A DNA stretch of 21,021 bases from an uncultured Ignavibacteria bacterium (lineage in GTDB: Bacteria; Bacteroidota; Ignavibacteria; Tepidaquicellales; Tepidaquicellaceae). Shown one piece after another: positions 1-8,665 of the stretch. A program made the translations under genes and the position numbers. The stretch is taken from contig CALJIG010000100.1 in NCBI GenBank assembly GCA_937974175.1, positions 1-21,021 on the forward strand, read 5' to 3'. How positions within the stretch are numbered: position 1 is the first letter of the stretch; each line of letters starts with the position of its first letter. The notes below the pieces were generated by a model. That model was not told the DNA's origin, searched no databases, and saw only the letters and a list, made by a program, of their open reading frames with translations.

Positions 1-20
1 GAAACAAATCAGACAGGTTT

Positions 21-41
21 CTACTTTCTACTTTCTACTTT
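21..41. repeat. Three tandem CTACTTT heptamers at the protease stop
   Basis: CTACTTT occurs three times head to tail (21-27, 28-34, 35-41). The last copy contains the TAG stop (minus strand, 35-37) of the protease gene. This is a short low-complexity tract that may vary in copy number by slippage. Confidence 0.75.
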
Positions 42-2248
42 ATCAAAACCATTTTTCTTGTCTCGACAAAATTATTTGTTTCTATTCTATAGAAGTATGT
101 TCCGCTTGAAAGATTTGAACCGTTAAAGTCTGTTTCATAAACTCCTGCTTTTAATCTTTCGTTAACTAATTCACTCACTGCCTTTCCTGATAAATCATAT
201 ACAGTAATTTTTACAAATTCATCCTTAGGAAGTTCAAATTTTATCTTAGTAGTTGGGTTAAACGGATTAGGATAGTTTGTATAAAGCTTATGCTCAGTCG
301 GAACCGCAGATGAAATATTTTTTACACTTACAGTATTTGTTCTGATTGTTATTGTTCTTATTTCACTAGCAAGCGAATCTGAGTTAAGATACGTTGCTGC
401 CGACCATCCGCATAATACTGAATCGCCTGTAAGTCCAAATGTATATGCTGCAAGAGAATCAAGCCTGCTCTTTCTTATTGTTATCTTAGGGATAGTTCCG
501 TTTGCATCAGATAGAAAAGATAAATACTGTCCGCCTCCCCTTCTTATTTTCCATTTATATGTAATGCCGGTTAATGAGCCTGCTGATGTCCAGCTGAATA
601 TTACTTTAGATGTATCTGCCGGAGTAGTAAACAATGATATTCCTGTTGCAGGAGCCGCAAGATTTATGTTATTAAGAGTAGCTTTAATTCTGAAAGTGCC
701 GTCAACAGTATCGGCTAAAGAAGGATTTCCTGCATCATAAATTTTTATTTTACAATTTTCTGATGTTGGTATATAAGGCACTGTCCATACAAGATATCTT
801 TGCTGAGCAGAAATGCCTGTACCAAGTGATGACCATGTAGAACCCCCGTTAGTGGTTAGCTCTATGTTAAAATTCCCTGCAGATGAAGTCCCCCAGTAAA
901 TATATTGTTGAGAGTTCGTAGCAAAAGTTTCGCCTCCTTGTGGATATGAAAGCAGCAGTTGATTCGGCGCAGGAGATATGCACGGGGCATTTTCTGCATT
1001 TGTTCTTATTCGTGCTTTGGGAAGAGGTCCAAACCCTAAACGCAAATCTATATTTCCGTTAAGATGACAGTAACTCATTATTGTGCCAGTACGCGCCTTT
1101 GTCGGGCCGGAATAACAACTGCCTTCTGGTCTGTAGCAGGTATCTATTGGTCCACCTGGCCAGCTGCAGCTGAATGTGTGAGAGGAGCCAAAGTTATGAC
1201 CAAGCTCATGGGCAACTACCATAACATCCCATGAATAAAGCGGAAGCTGACTATGCGCACCGGAAATATTGCTGAAGCCATATCCTAAGCCGGATGATAC
1301 CGGGTCGCAGAGTACGTCAAGATATGCAATACCACCAAGACCGCCTGACCTTCTTGTTATAAAATGAGCAAGCGTTCTGGGCATTGCTGAAAAATTTGCA
1401 TTCCAGTGGTCAACGAACTGATCAAGTAAATCGCCTGATGTTGCGCCGGTATATGGGTCAGTTGTTGTCCAGATATGTATATAAGGCACTACTAATTTTA
1501 CATTTATATCACGATTATAAACTGCCGATACAATACTCATTAATGCAAGGGTACCTGCAGTAGTATTCGATACTGAAGAACCGTAAGTAGCGTATGTTAT
1601 CTTATCAATTTCCAAAGCAATATTTGCCTGCAGAAATGTATTTGTTACAACGTCCGGGTTAGTATTTTGTATTTTGTTTTTTACATCTTCGGGAAGCGAT
1701 AACATTTCAGAACCGCATGCAAAATCATTTTTAACTCTCAGCTTATTATTTTCATACAGAATACACTCATTCGATAAACTGTTATCACCGAATGAAGAAA
1801 GTGTATAACTATTACTTTCCGTCAGAAGAATCCCTTTTACAAAAATATCTGAAATGCATATAACAGCCATTGAGTTTATATCATTATTGTAAATTCCTTT
1901 ATAACATTTAAAAGGAATATTTTCTGTAAATCTTTTTTCTCCTTCATCTGTCATAACACTTATAATTGCATCGGAGGCAAGAATATTAAATTCGGTTAAT
2001 TTCAGAATTGCGCTTGTACCCTCTGTTAACGGCACGCTGAGTTCAAGATATTGCATCTTTGAATTCAAAATCTGACTGACTGCAGTTTTGTTTGTTTTAT
2101 AAAACCGCGCATCAGGTGCATCGCTGTATTTAATTTCTAATGCAGAAGAGCTTACGCTTTCAACTTTTTCGAAAAGGCTGACACTCTGCGCGTTTATAAA
2201 TGATGGAATTATAATAATTGTGAAGATGAAGAGTAAAATTTTTTTCAT
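35..2248 (-). CDS. Secreted reprolysin-like zinc metalloprotease with T9SS sorting domain (copy 1)
   Basis: 737 residues. An N-terminal signal peptide (about 1-20, hydrophobic LLFIFTIIIIPSF) is followed by a probable propeptide to about 200. The catalytic domain spans about 203-425 and carries the metzincin zinc motif HELGHNFGSSH (H347, E348, H351, H357) and a Met-turn IMSYC with M391, with several cysteines around it (C361, C371, C378, C394) that could form disulfides. An Ig-like beta domain follows (about 430-525, with SYPQGGE and NGGSTW), then a second beta region, and a T9SS tail from about 650 to 737 (NYPNPFNPTTKIKF, ending KMVLIK). The family cleaves peptide bonds with a zinc ion. The tail predicts export across the outer membrane by type IX secretion and surface attachment or release. 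It is the downstream member of a tandem pair; a terminator upstream suggests its own promoter. The substrate is unknown. The start is supported by the signal peptide. Confidence 0.9.
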   Translation of the reverse strand: MKKILLFIFTIIIIPSFINAQSVSLFEKVESVSSSALEIKYSDAPDARFYKTNKTAVSQILNSKMQYLELSVPLTEGTSAILKLTEFNILASDAIISVMTDEGEKRFTENIPFKCYKGIYNNDINSMAVICISDIFVKGILLTESNSYTLSSFGDNSLSNECILYENNKLRVKNDFACGSEMLSLPEDVKNKIQNTNPDVVTNTFLQANIALEIDKITYATYGSSVSNTTAGTLALMSIVSAVYNRDINVKLVVPYIHIWTTTDPYTGATSGDLLDQFVDHWNANFSAMPRTLAHFITRRSGGLGGIAYLDVLCDPVSSGLGYGFSNISGAHSQLPLYSWDVMVVAHELGHNFGSSHTFSCSWPGGPIDTCYRPEGSCYSGPTKARTGTIMSYCHLNGNIDLRLGFGPLPKARIRTNAENAPCISPAPNQLLLSYPQGGETFATNSQQYIYWGTSSAGNFNIELTTNGGSTWSSLGTGISAQQRYLVWTVPYIPTSENCKIKIYDAGNPSLADTVDGTFRIKATLNNINLAAPATGISLFTTPADTSKVIFSWTSAGSLTGITYKWKIRRGGGQYLSFLSDANGTIPKITIRKSRLDSLAAYTFGLTGDSVLCGWSAATYLNSDSLASEIRTITIRTNTVSVKNISSAVPTEHKLYTNYPNPFNPTTKIKFELPKDEFVKITVYDLSGKAVSELVNERLKAGVYETDFNGSNLSSGTYFYRIETNNFVETRKMVLIK
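38..301 (-). repeat. T9SS tail coding segment, direct repeat with 2333-2596
   Basis: This segment encodes the last 88 residues of the first protease. Its partner at 2333-2596 encodes the last 88 residues of the second. A hand alignment gives 82 of 88 identical residues, with only conservative changes such as L/I, R/K and S/A, and the DNA is visibly similar as well. It is a family sorting domain rather than a mobile repeat. Confidence 0.8.
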
Positions 2249-2287
2249 GAAAATAATAATGGAATTAATGAGAGTTTAATTAAGGGT

Positions 2288-2311
2288 AAAAAAAATCCCG
2301 CCGAAGCGGGA
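2288..2311 (-). terminator. Intrinsic terminator with UUCG tetraloop after protease copy 2
   Basis: Read on the minus strand this is a six-pair stem TCCCGC/GCGGGA (2306-2311 with 2296-2301) closed by a TTCG loop (2302-2305), followed by eight consecutive T (2288-2295). The C(UUCG)G loop is an unusually stable RNA hairpin cap and the U-tract is uninterrupted, so this is a textbook Rho-independent terminator. It lies just after the stop codon of the 2330-4549 gene and in front of the 35-2248 gene, which separates the two protease transcripts. Confidence 0.9.
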
Positions 2312-2329
2312 CTTTAACATCTAAAAAAT

Positions 2330-4549
2330 TTATTTTATAAGTACCATTTTTCTTGTTTCAACAAAATTACTTGTTTCAATTTTGTAGAAGTAAGTTCCGC
2401 TGGCTAAACTTGCGCCGTTGAAATCTGTTTCATACACTCCCGCTTTTAATCTTTCATTCACAAGCTCGCTTACTGCCTTTCCTGATAAATCGTAAACTGT
2501 AATTTTCACAAACTCATCTTTCGGAATTTCAAATTTGATCTTAGTCGTTGGATTAAACGGATTAGGATAATTTGTATAAAGCTTATGCTCTGTAGGCACA
2601 ACTGAAGAAATACTATTTACTCCGACAGTATTAGTTTTTAATACTACAATGTTTACATTGCTCGTTGTTGAATCCGAACCAAGATAACCTGTAGCAACCC
2701 AGGCGCAAAGCACAGAATCCTGTGTTAAACCGTAAGCTACTGCCATGGAATCAAGTTTACTTTTTCTTATCGAAAATCTCGTAGCAGTTCCGTTTGAATC
2801 AGAAGCGAACGAAGTGTAAGCTCCGCTGCCTTTTCTGATTTTCCATTTATAAGTTATTCCGGGTAATGTACCTGTTGATGTCCATGACAAAACTACTTTC
2901 GATGTATCATTCTGAGTTGTAACTATTGTTGTCTGGCTGGTTGGAGAAATTGTATTTATTCCGGTCATTACTACTTTAATAGTAAAGTTAGCATTTACAG
3001 AATCTCCAACAGACGGGTTTGACGCATCATAAATTCTTAACCTTGCCGATGTAGTAGTTGGTATGTAAGGAACTGTCCAGATGTGAAAATTATTCTGAGC
3101 CGGTATGTTTGTTGCTGCCGGCAGCCAGGTGCTTCCTGCATTTGTGGAATATTCTATATTCACATTAGATGTCAAAGAAGTCCCCCAATAAATATAAACC
3201 TGAGAGTTTGTGCTGAATAACTCGCCGCCTCTTGGATAAGATAATAACAACTGTTCTGCTGCAGGTGACATACAGCCTGCAATTTCTGCTTCCTGTCTTA
3301 TTCTTGCTTTAGGAAGAGGTCCAAATCCTAAACGTAAATCTATACCTGCTGAAGTTAAGTGGCAGTAACTCATTATAGTACCTATTCTTGGAACAACAGG
3401 ACCCGAATAACAACCGCCTTCAACGGTATAGCATGAATCTATAGGTCCGCCGGGCCATGTACAGCTGTGTGTATGGTTTGAGCCAAAGTTATGACCTATT
3501 TCATGTGAAACTACCATAGCATCCCATGAGTAATTCGGCAGCTGATTAATAGGGCCGTCCGTATTGCTGAAACCGTATCCATACCCTGCAGCTGTTGAAG
3601 CACAAAGAGCATCAACCCAGGCAATGCCGCCAAGGCCGCCGCTTCTGCGTGTTATAAAATGCGCAAGTGTTCTTGGTGTTGCCTGCATATTTGTATTCCA
3701 CCATGTTCTGAATTGATTAAGCAAAGTGCTGGAAGTTGTTCCTGTGTACGGGTCAGTTGTTGTCCATACGTGAATACTTGGAACAACAAACTTAACATTG
3801 ATATCCCTGTTGTATAATGCAGATGAAACACCCATTAATGAAAGCACATAAGCTGATACATTAGGGATAGATTGACCGTATAAGTTATACGTTATCTGAT
3901 CTACTTCAAGCGCAATGTTTGCCTGAAGAAAAGTAGTGCTTACAGGACTATCGGGATTAAAGTTAGCCATGCTTCTTTTTGCATCTTCAGATTCGGCAAG
4001 CATATCAGTAGCGCACTTAAAATCTTGCTTTGCAACAACTTTATTGTTTGCGTATAGAATACAGTTATCAGTCATTCTGTTTTCTTCAAGTGTTGCCAAT
4101 GTGTAAGAGTTATTATCGGTGAGCATAATACCCTTCACAAAATTTTCAGCGAAACATAATACAACCATCGAGTTCATATCATTATTATAAAATCCTTTGT
4201 AGCATTTGAATGGAATATCCGCTAAATATGTTTTTCTTCCTTCAGCTGTTTCTTCCATAATAACTGCGCCGGGAGCTAAAACTTCAAACTCTGTCAGCTT
4301 CAGATTTGCATTAGCATTGCCCTCAAGCGGAATATTGATTTCTAAATTCTTGTAATCAGAATTTAAAATTTGTTTTACCGATTCCTTATTAACAGATAAG
4401 AACTGCGGAGCACTGACTTCTTTAAGATATTTTGTATTTAAGTTATCGAACTGCGTCGGCTGTACTTTCGTAAATAGCGGAATGTTTTCGCAGTAAGAAC
4501 TTACAGGTAAAAACAGTAATACAAATACCAAAAAATGTAATTTTTGCAT
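2330..4549 (-). CDS. Secreted reprolysin-like zinc metalloprotease with T9SS sorting domain (copy 2)
   Basis: 739 residues, colinear with the neighbouring protease over its full length. A signal peptide (about 1-20) leads into a propeptide-like region. The catalytic domain has HEIGHNFGSNH (H349, E350, H353, H359) and the Met-turn IMSYC (M393), so both copies keep the full metzincin active site and both should be active. The Ig-like domain (SYPRGGE, NAGSTW) and the T9SS tail (about 652-739) follow. The catalytic domains differ at many positions, especially between the zinc motif and the TTTDPYTG segment, whereas the tails are almost the same. This suggests an old tandem duplication with diverged specificity, or tail homogenisation. 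It is followed after 18 bases by a strong intrinsic terminator, so it is probably transcribed as a single gene from within the gap upstream of 4549. Confidence 0.9.
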   Translation of the reverse strand: MQKLHFLVFVLLFLPVSSYCENIPLFTKVQPTQFDNLNTKYLKEVSAPQFLSVNKESVKQILNSDYKNLEINIPLEGNANANLKLTEFEVLAPGAVIMEETAEGRKTYLADIPFKCYKGFYNNDMNSMVVLCFAENFVKGIMLTDNNSYTLATLEENRMTDNCILYANNKVVAKQDFKCATDMLAESEDAKRSMANFNPDSPVSTTFLQANIALEVDQITYNLYGQSIPNVSAYVLSLMGVSSALYNRDINVKFVVPSIHVWTTTDPYTGTTSSTLLNQFRTWWNTNMQATPRTLAHFITRRSGGLGGIAWVDALCASTAAGYGYGFSNTDGPINQLPNYSWDAMVVSHEIGHNFGSNHTHSCTWPGGPIDSCYTVEGGCYSGPVVPRIGTIMSYCHLTSAGIDLRLGFGPLPKARIRQEAEIAGCMSPAAEQLLLSYPRGGELFSTNSQVYIYWGTSLTSNVNIEYSTNAGSTWLPAATNIPAQNNFHIWTVPYIPTTTSARLRIYDASNPSVGDSVNANFTIKVVMTGINTISPTSQTTIVTTQNDTSKVVLSWTSTGTLPGITYKWKIRKGSGAYTSFASDSNGTATRFSIRKSKLDSMAVAYGLTQDSVLCAWVATGYLGSDSTTSNVNIVVLKTNTVGVNSISSVVPTEHKLYTNYPNPFNPTTKIKFEIPKDEFVKITVYDLSGKAVSELVNERLKAGVYETDFNGASLASGTYFYKIETSNFVETRKMVLIK
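2333..2596 (-). repeat. T9SS tail coding segment, direct repeat with 38-301
   Basis: This is the partner of the segment at 38-301, in the same orientation, about 2.3 kb apart. The conserved core reads NYPNPFNPTTKIKFE followed by KITVYDLSGK and a GTYFY turn, the usual Por-secretion tail layout. The two copies could recombine and delete one protease gene. Confidence 0.8.
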
Positions 4550-4705
4550 TTTTGTTGGTTAGCTTTTAATTAATTAGTTTTTTTAAAATTGCAGTCTCCG
4601 TTGACAAATTATTATCACAGGATATGAAATGCAATAGATTTAAATATACGGGGATTTTACAACTCGGCTTGCATAAAAATTGAGGTTTGAAAGTATATAA
4701 TTTTA
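4550..4705. other. 156-base gap between protease copy 2 and the repeat lipoprotein
   Basis: The gap is AT-rich and contains no convincing gene, RNA or hairpin terminator. It must hold the promoter of the protease read leftward from 4549. A minus-strand TGTGATAAT (about 4612-4620) resembles an extended -10 box, but no good -35 partner stands at the usual distance, so no promoter is called. A 64-codon open frame at 4566-4760 overlaps the next gene and has no protein-like features. Confidence 0.5.
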
Positions 4706-7552
4706 TTAAATTTTTTGATTTAATCCAACCATTAAAATTTCTTTCCTGTTTTTCATCCACTCTATAAATAACACATTGTCTGTTGATTTTATTTTCTGAT
4801 TTAGTATATCTACAAGATTGTATTTTATAACTTCTTCGTAACTGATATTCTGATTCAAGATTTTATCAAATACTTCCTTAAACTTATTTTCTTCAAGTGA
4901 AGAAATCGAATAGATGAACTGCTGGAATGCAAGCCTGTCGGAAGTAAAACCTGATATATCTTTATCGGTAATTTCATTTTGATTCCAGTAAGTTTTCAGC
5001 GCTTCAGATGCTATAAATCTCGGACCATAGTAATCATTGAAGAGCAGAGTTTTATATGCCTCAAAGCTATTGCTGTTTTTATAGTTTTTCAAAGCATGAG
5101 CAAGATCTTTGTAGATAATTTTATTGTCTATCTCTTCATCGGCAAGCTGAAGCAATCTTGCAGAAGTTTTATTTATAAATTCTGTATCAGTTGTATCGAT
5201 AATAATTTTTCCAAGAGCGTTTATTGCTGATGACCTTACTCTAATATTCTCATCATAGCTTAAAAGTAACAATTCCTCCTTTGCAGAAGGATTTCTTGTT
5301 TCACCGTATAAATAGCATACAAAGGAAAGCTGATTAAAATTTAGACCTCTTTGAACACCCTCTGAAGCCAGCGTTTTTCTGATTTCACGTTTGAAAACCT
5401 CTGACATCGAAGTCCCTATTTTAAAAGCAAGATTTCTTAAAACCAGGCTTACTCTGTGGTCATCGGTATCTAAATACTTTAAAATGTATTCAGCAGTGTT
5501 TGTGCTGTCTTCAACAAGTTTGTTGAATCCGTACTCCTGCCATTTTGAAAATCGCGGCTCTATCGTTTTTGCCATTATAAACAATTCATCCTGTGAATAA
5601 TTCCCAAAACCATTTAATGAAGTGTTCATCTCAACTTTATAATTTTCTCCGCTGACCTGATTAGGCACTTCATCCTGCGCAGCAACGTCATTGAACGCTC
5701 CCCATAGTGAACTATTGCTTAGGGTGCTGTCATATCCCGGCTCGGAATAAAAATCCGTGCCGCTGCCATCCAGAAAAATTCCAAGGCTTCCGTACTCTCT
5801 CCTTGGATTTCCGTACCCCCTGCAATTTCCCGGCTCTTTATTTAAGTAGCCATCTCTTCCCTCTTCATCGATGAACATTCCAATTCCGTTTGCATTGCCT
5901 GCCCCTTGCGATAGTGAGTAAGCTGAATAATTATCATTTCCTTTTTGGTCGAAGAGCAGACCGAATCCATAGTCATGTCCGCATCCCTGCGAGACTCCGT
6001 TCGACTGATAAAAATCCCAGCCCTCATCATCCTGCAGTAAGCCGACAGCTAAATGAATCCCTGCGCCTTGAGAATACTGATAGCCGTTATATTTATCATT
6101 TCCTTTTTTATCGATGAGGCATCCGAGCGCATACCAGTATCCGCCGCCCTGCCCGAAAATATCTGTGTTATAAATATCGTTGCCTTCACAGTCAAGCAGC
6201 AGACCGATTCCTCCGGCATAATAAGGACGAAGCCCGAGTCCATACCCTTGACACATAGAAACATAATGGTCTTCATATCTTCCAATGTCTAATGAACGCG
6301 GAGAAATTAAATAGGAGTCATTTCCCTTCTCATCAATGATAGAGCCGATGCCCTGAGTCATTCCAAATGCCTGCGAACATGTATTTGCAATGTAAGTATC
6401 GTTTCCGTTCTTATCATATAAAAGACCGATGCCGAAGCACGCCGCTCCCTGCGAGAAAGAATTGCCTTCGTAAATATCGTCGCCTGATTCATCGTATAAT
6501 AATCCTATTCCTCCGATAGCAGCGCCGAGAGAGCCGCGCTGTGATTTATAAATATCGTTCCCTGCTTTATCGAAAATCATTGAAGTTGAAAACACTGCTC
6601 CCGCTAAGCCGAAGTCGGAGTATGTATTATAAAAATCATTCCCGCCAAAATCCATTATGCACGAAAAATTATTTCCGGTAAGAATTTCATTTGACATATT
6701 ATAAACATCATCACCGCCGATATCGATTATCAAATCAAAGTGTCCGTTGTAAATATTTTTTCCGGCATCTCCGATTGCAATGCGAACGTCTCCGTCATCG
6801 AGATAGAAATAGAATTCACCTTGAACGAAAGAGTTGGAGATATGTTGTTTGTCAAGTTTAGTTATACTGGTATTATTTAAAGAAAGTGTTTCATAAATTG
6901 TCATCCCAAGACCTACTCCAAATCTTTTTTTCAATAAGTCCTGAATATCTATTCTCGACAATACATCCAATGTAGTTTTTGAGATTTTCCATGATGAATC
7001 TCTCGCAGAATTAAACTTGAAAATATCCGTATTGTTATCGTCTGAATCAGATTCTGTATCTTCAATAATTGAAAATATATTTTTCTTTAAGAAAATTAGT
7101 TCTTCTTTATTAAATTTATCTTTGAAATAATCCCGTTCAAATTTTTTAATTTCTTTAATTTTTTCCGTAAGAAAATCCCCATAATTAGTGTGAGCATATT
7201 TCGAAACTAAACTTGTTATGCCAAATATCCCTTCATTTTGATAATCAACCCCTAACAATTTTCTCAACTCAAGAAAAACTGTACTATTCTTTTGAAAAAA
7301 TCCTAACTTCTTCATCTCTTCCATAAACTCAAACGACTTCAGAGGTGACTCCATCAGCTCTTTCACTTTCGGCAAAAGAAGTTTAGAATTATTTGTAGGT
7401 GATTTATCTTTATCGGTTGAAATCGGAATGGTAATATCTTTCTCACTCAGTCCCCTGAATGAAAGAGTTTTGTTCAGTTTAGATTGAACGTCATTCTGAC
7501 CATAGCAGGAAATAAAAACCAGGGTAAATATAACTATAAATGAAAATTTCAT
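4706..7552 (-). CDS. Predicted lipoprotein with 27-residue GNDxY repeats and HEAT-like C-terminus
   Basis: 948 residues. The start has a hydrophobic leader ending in VFISC at C16, which resembles a lipoprotein signal, so the mature protein is probably anchored to a membrane facing the periplasm or outside. Residues about 25-270 are unremarkable. Residues 277-602 are a tandem array with tyrosines at 284, 308, 335, 361, 387, 414, 461, 488, 515, 542, 569 and 602. The unit is about 27 residues: GxGLLxD, then GNDxY, then SQGxG. The spacing is 24-27 residues except one 47-residue unit (414-461) and a 33-residue last one. The regular Gly/Asp pattern suggests a stacked beta structure, perhaps calcium-binding like RTX, but units are 27 rather than 9 long. 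Residues about 665-900 look like HEAT repeats (for example the segment DENIRVRSSAINALGKI). I know no characterised function. It is divergent from rfaE1. Confidence 0.85.
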   Translation of the reverse strand: MKFSFIVIFTLVFISCYGQNDVQSKLNKTLSFRGLSEKDITIPISTDKDKSPTNNSKLLLPKVKELMESPLKSFEFMEEMKKLGFFQKNSTVFLELRKLLGVDYQNEGIFGITSLVSKYAHTNYGDFLTEKIKEIKKFERDYFKDKFNKEELIFLKKNIFSIIEDTESDSDDNNTDIFKFNSARDSSWKISKTTLDVLSRIDIQDLLKKRFGVGLGMTIYETLSLNNTSITKLDKQHISNSFVQGEFYFYLDDGDVRIAIGDAGKNIYNGHFDLIIDIGGDDVYNMSNEILTGNNFSCIMDFGGNDFYNTYSDFGLAGAVFSTSMIFDKAGNDIYKSQRGSLGAAIGGIGLLYDESGDDIYEGNSFSQGAACFGIGLLYDKNGNDTYIANTCSQAFGMTQGIGSIIDEKGNDSYLISPRSLDIGRYEDHYVSMCQGYGLGLRPYYAGGIGLLLDCEGNDIYNTDIFGQGGGYWYALGCLIDKKGNDKYNGYQYSQGAGIHLAVGLLQDDEGWDFYQSNGVSQGCGHDYGFGLLFDQKGNDNYSAYSLSQGAGNANGIGMFIDEEGRDGYLNKEPGNCRGYGNPRREYGSLGIFLDGSGTDFYSEPGYDSTLSNSSLWGAFNDVAAQDEVPNQVSGENYKVEMNTSLNGFGNYSQDELFIMAKTIEPRFSKWQEYGFNKLVEDSTNTAEYILKYLDTDDHRVSLVLRNLAFKIGTSMSEVFKREIRKTLASEGVQRGLNFNQLSFVCYLYGETRNPSAKEELLLLSYDENIRVRSSAINALGKIIIDTTDTEFINKTSARLLQLADEEIDNKIIYKDLAHALKNYKNSNSFEAYKTLLFNDYYGPRFIASEALKTYWNQNEITDKDISGFTSDRLAFQQFIYSISSLEENKFKEVFDKILNQNISYEEVIKYNLVDILNQKIKSTDNVLFIEWMKNRKEILMVGLNQKI
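5747..6727 (-). repeat. Coding tandem array of about twelve 81-base units (GNDxY repeats)
   Basis: This region encodes residues 276-602 of the predicted lipoprotein. Units recur every 78-81 bases and are strongly diverged at the DNA level, so it is a protein repeat array and not a recent DNA expansion. It is richer in G and C than the flanking parts of the same gene. That bias also creates several long spurious open frames on both strands here. Confidence 0.8.
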
Positions 7553-7624
7553 AAGCGGTTAAATACATTAAATTACTTAGGAAATTACATTGAATAACGA
7601 AAGTATAAAAGGTATTTTTACCGA
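7553..7624. promoter_or_regulatory. Divergent intergenic region between the repeat lipoprotein and rfaE1
   Basis: The 72 bases between two divergent start codons must carry promoters for both directions. The stretch AGTATAAAA (7602-7610) reads as TATAAA on the plus strand and TATACT on the minus strand, so it could serve as a -10 element in either direction. No convincing -35 box or Bacteroidetes TAnnTTTG element is visible, and no Shine-Dalgarno stands before ATG 7625. The exact sites are a guess. Confidence 0.3.
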
Positions 7625-8665
7625 ATGAATTTAAAAGACTTAAACTCCATTTTTTCACAGGCAAAGGACAAAAAAATTGTCGTTATCGGCGATATAATGC
7701 TCGATAGATATTTGCTTGGAAACGTAACACGCATTTCACCAGAAGCGCCAGTACCAGTATTTGATATAGATGGTTCTGAAAATAGGCTTGGAGGTGCAGC
7801 AAATGTTGCTTATAATATTAAAACTCTTGGATCTGAACCAATACTTATTGGAGTATGTGGCGATGATGCCCAGGGTAGAAATTTTAAAAAAATTTTATCT
7901 TCCTTACAAATTAACACTAAAGGAATAATTGTATCAACCAAGCGAAAGACAACTTCTAAAACTAGAGTACTTGCTAGAAATCAACAACTAGTAAGATTGG
8001 ATTCAGAAGATAGATATGATATTTCTGAAAATTTGGAAAATAAAATAATAAAATATCTTAGTAAAATTGAGAATGAATTTGAAATAATAATATTAGAAGA
8101 TTATAACAAAGGGGTTTTGACCCAAGACCTGATAAGAAAAGTTCAACACTTTGCAGATGAAAAAAATAAAAAAGTTTTGGTTGACCCAAAATCTAAAAAT
8201 TTTTTTACTTATAGTTCGGCATATCTTTTTAAGCCGAACAAAAAAGAATTCGAAGACGCTATACAAGAATCGAATCAAACTTTTAATCAAATTATAGATT
8301 CCGCCAAATTTTTCTTGGACTCTCAATTTTATTGTGATAATTTAGTCCTCACATTGGGCAGTGAAGGCATGTTGTTATTTCAAAAAGGTGAGATTCCTTT
8401 GAAAGTTAAAAGTATTGCTAGAAAAGTTGCTGATGTTTCTGGAGCGGGTGATACTGTTATTTCCACAATAGCTGTCTGCCTTGCAGGAAATTCTTCAGTA
8501 AAAACCGCATTAGAGGTTTCTACATATGCAGCTGGTTTAGTAGTTCAAGAAGTTGGTGTTGTACCTATTCACAAAGAAAAATTAATCGCATACATTTCAA
8601 AATTTCCTGAACTTGTAAAAGCAAGAAGCACAAAGCCTATTAGACTTAAACTGAAAACTAGATGA
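7625..8665 (+). CDS. rfaE1: D-glycero-beta-D-manno-heptose-7-phosphate kinase (PfkB family)
   Basis: 346 residues. It phosphorylates heptose-7-phosphate at C1 with ATP, a cytoplasmic step towards the ADP-heptose used in the LPS inner core. The PfkB ribokinase fold is clear. An N-terminal GDIMLDRY and RISPEAPVPVF segment is typical of the HldE kinase domain, then GGAANVAYN follows. The C-terminal signature DVSGAGDTV has the catalytic base D276 and the anion hole GAG at 273-275. In E. coli this domain is fused to the adenylyltransferase as HldE; here the two are separate, with an ATGA overlap to the next gene that implies translational coupling. The gene is markedly AT-rich (by hand about 31% GC over 7681-8280, with one 60-base row at 13%) compared with about 40% in the next genes. 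Start: the first ATG, 10 codons before the conserved kinase fold. No other ADP-heptose genes (gmhA, gmhB, hldD) are present. Confidence 0.93.
   Translation: MNLKDLNSIFSQAKDKKIVVIGDIMLDRYLLGNVTRISPEAPVPVFDIDGSENRLGGAANVAYNIKTLGSEPILIGVCGDDAQGRNFKKILSSLQINTKGIIVSTKRKTTSKTRVLARNQQLVRLDSEDRYDISENLENKIIKYLSKIENEFEIIILEDYNKGVLTQDLIRKVQHFADEKNKKVLVDPKSKNFFTYSSAYLFKPNKKEFEDAIQESNQTFNQIIDSAKFFLDSQFYCDNLVLTLGSEGMLLFQKGEIPLKVKSIARKVADVSGAGDTVISTIAVCLAGNSSVKTALEVSTYAAGLVVQEVGVVPIHKEKLIAYISKFPELVKARSTKPIRLKLKTR

Noticed and set aside
4566..4760. 64-codon minus-strand open frame
   Set aside because: It overlaps the 3' end of the repeat lipoprotein, has no domain or start context, and most of it is AT-rich intergenic DNA.
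5842..6292. Several open frames on both strands in the GNDxY region
   Set aside because: They are shadows in other frames of the repeat array; its repeated sequence and GC bias remove stop codons in the other frames.
5747..6727. CRISPR array or satellite DNA, because of the 81-base periodicity
   Set aside because: The units are diverged at the DNA level, stay in one reading frame and are conserved as protein, so the periodicity is a protein repeat.
7553..7624. Bacteroidetes-type -33/-7 promoter or a riboswitch
   Set aside because: No TAnnTTTG or TTTG pair at the right spacing on either strand, and the gap is too short for a known riboswitch.
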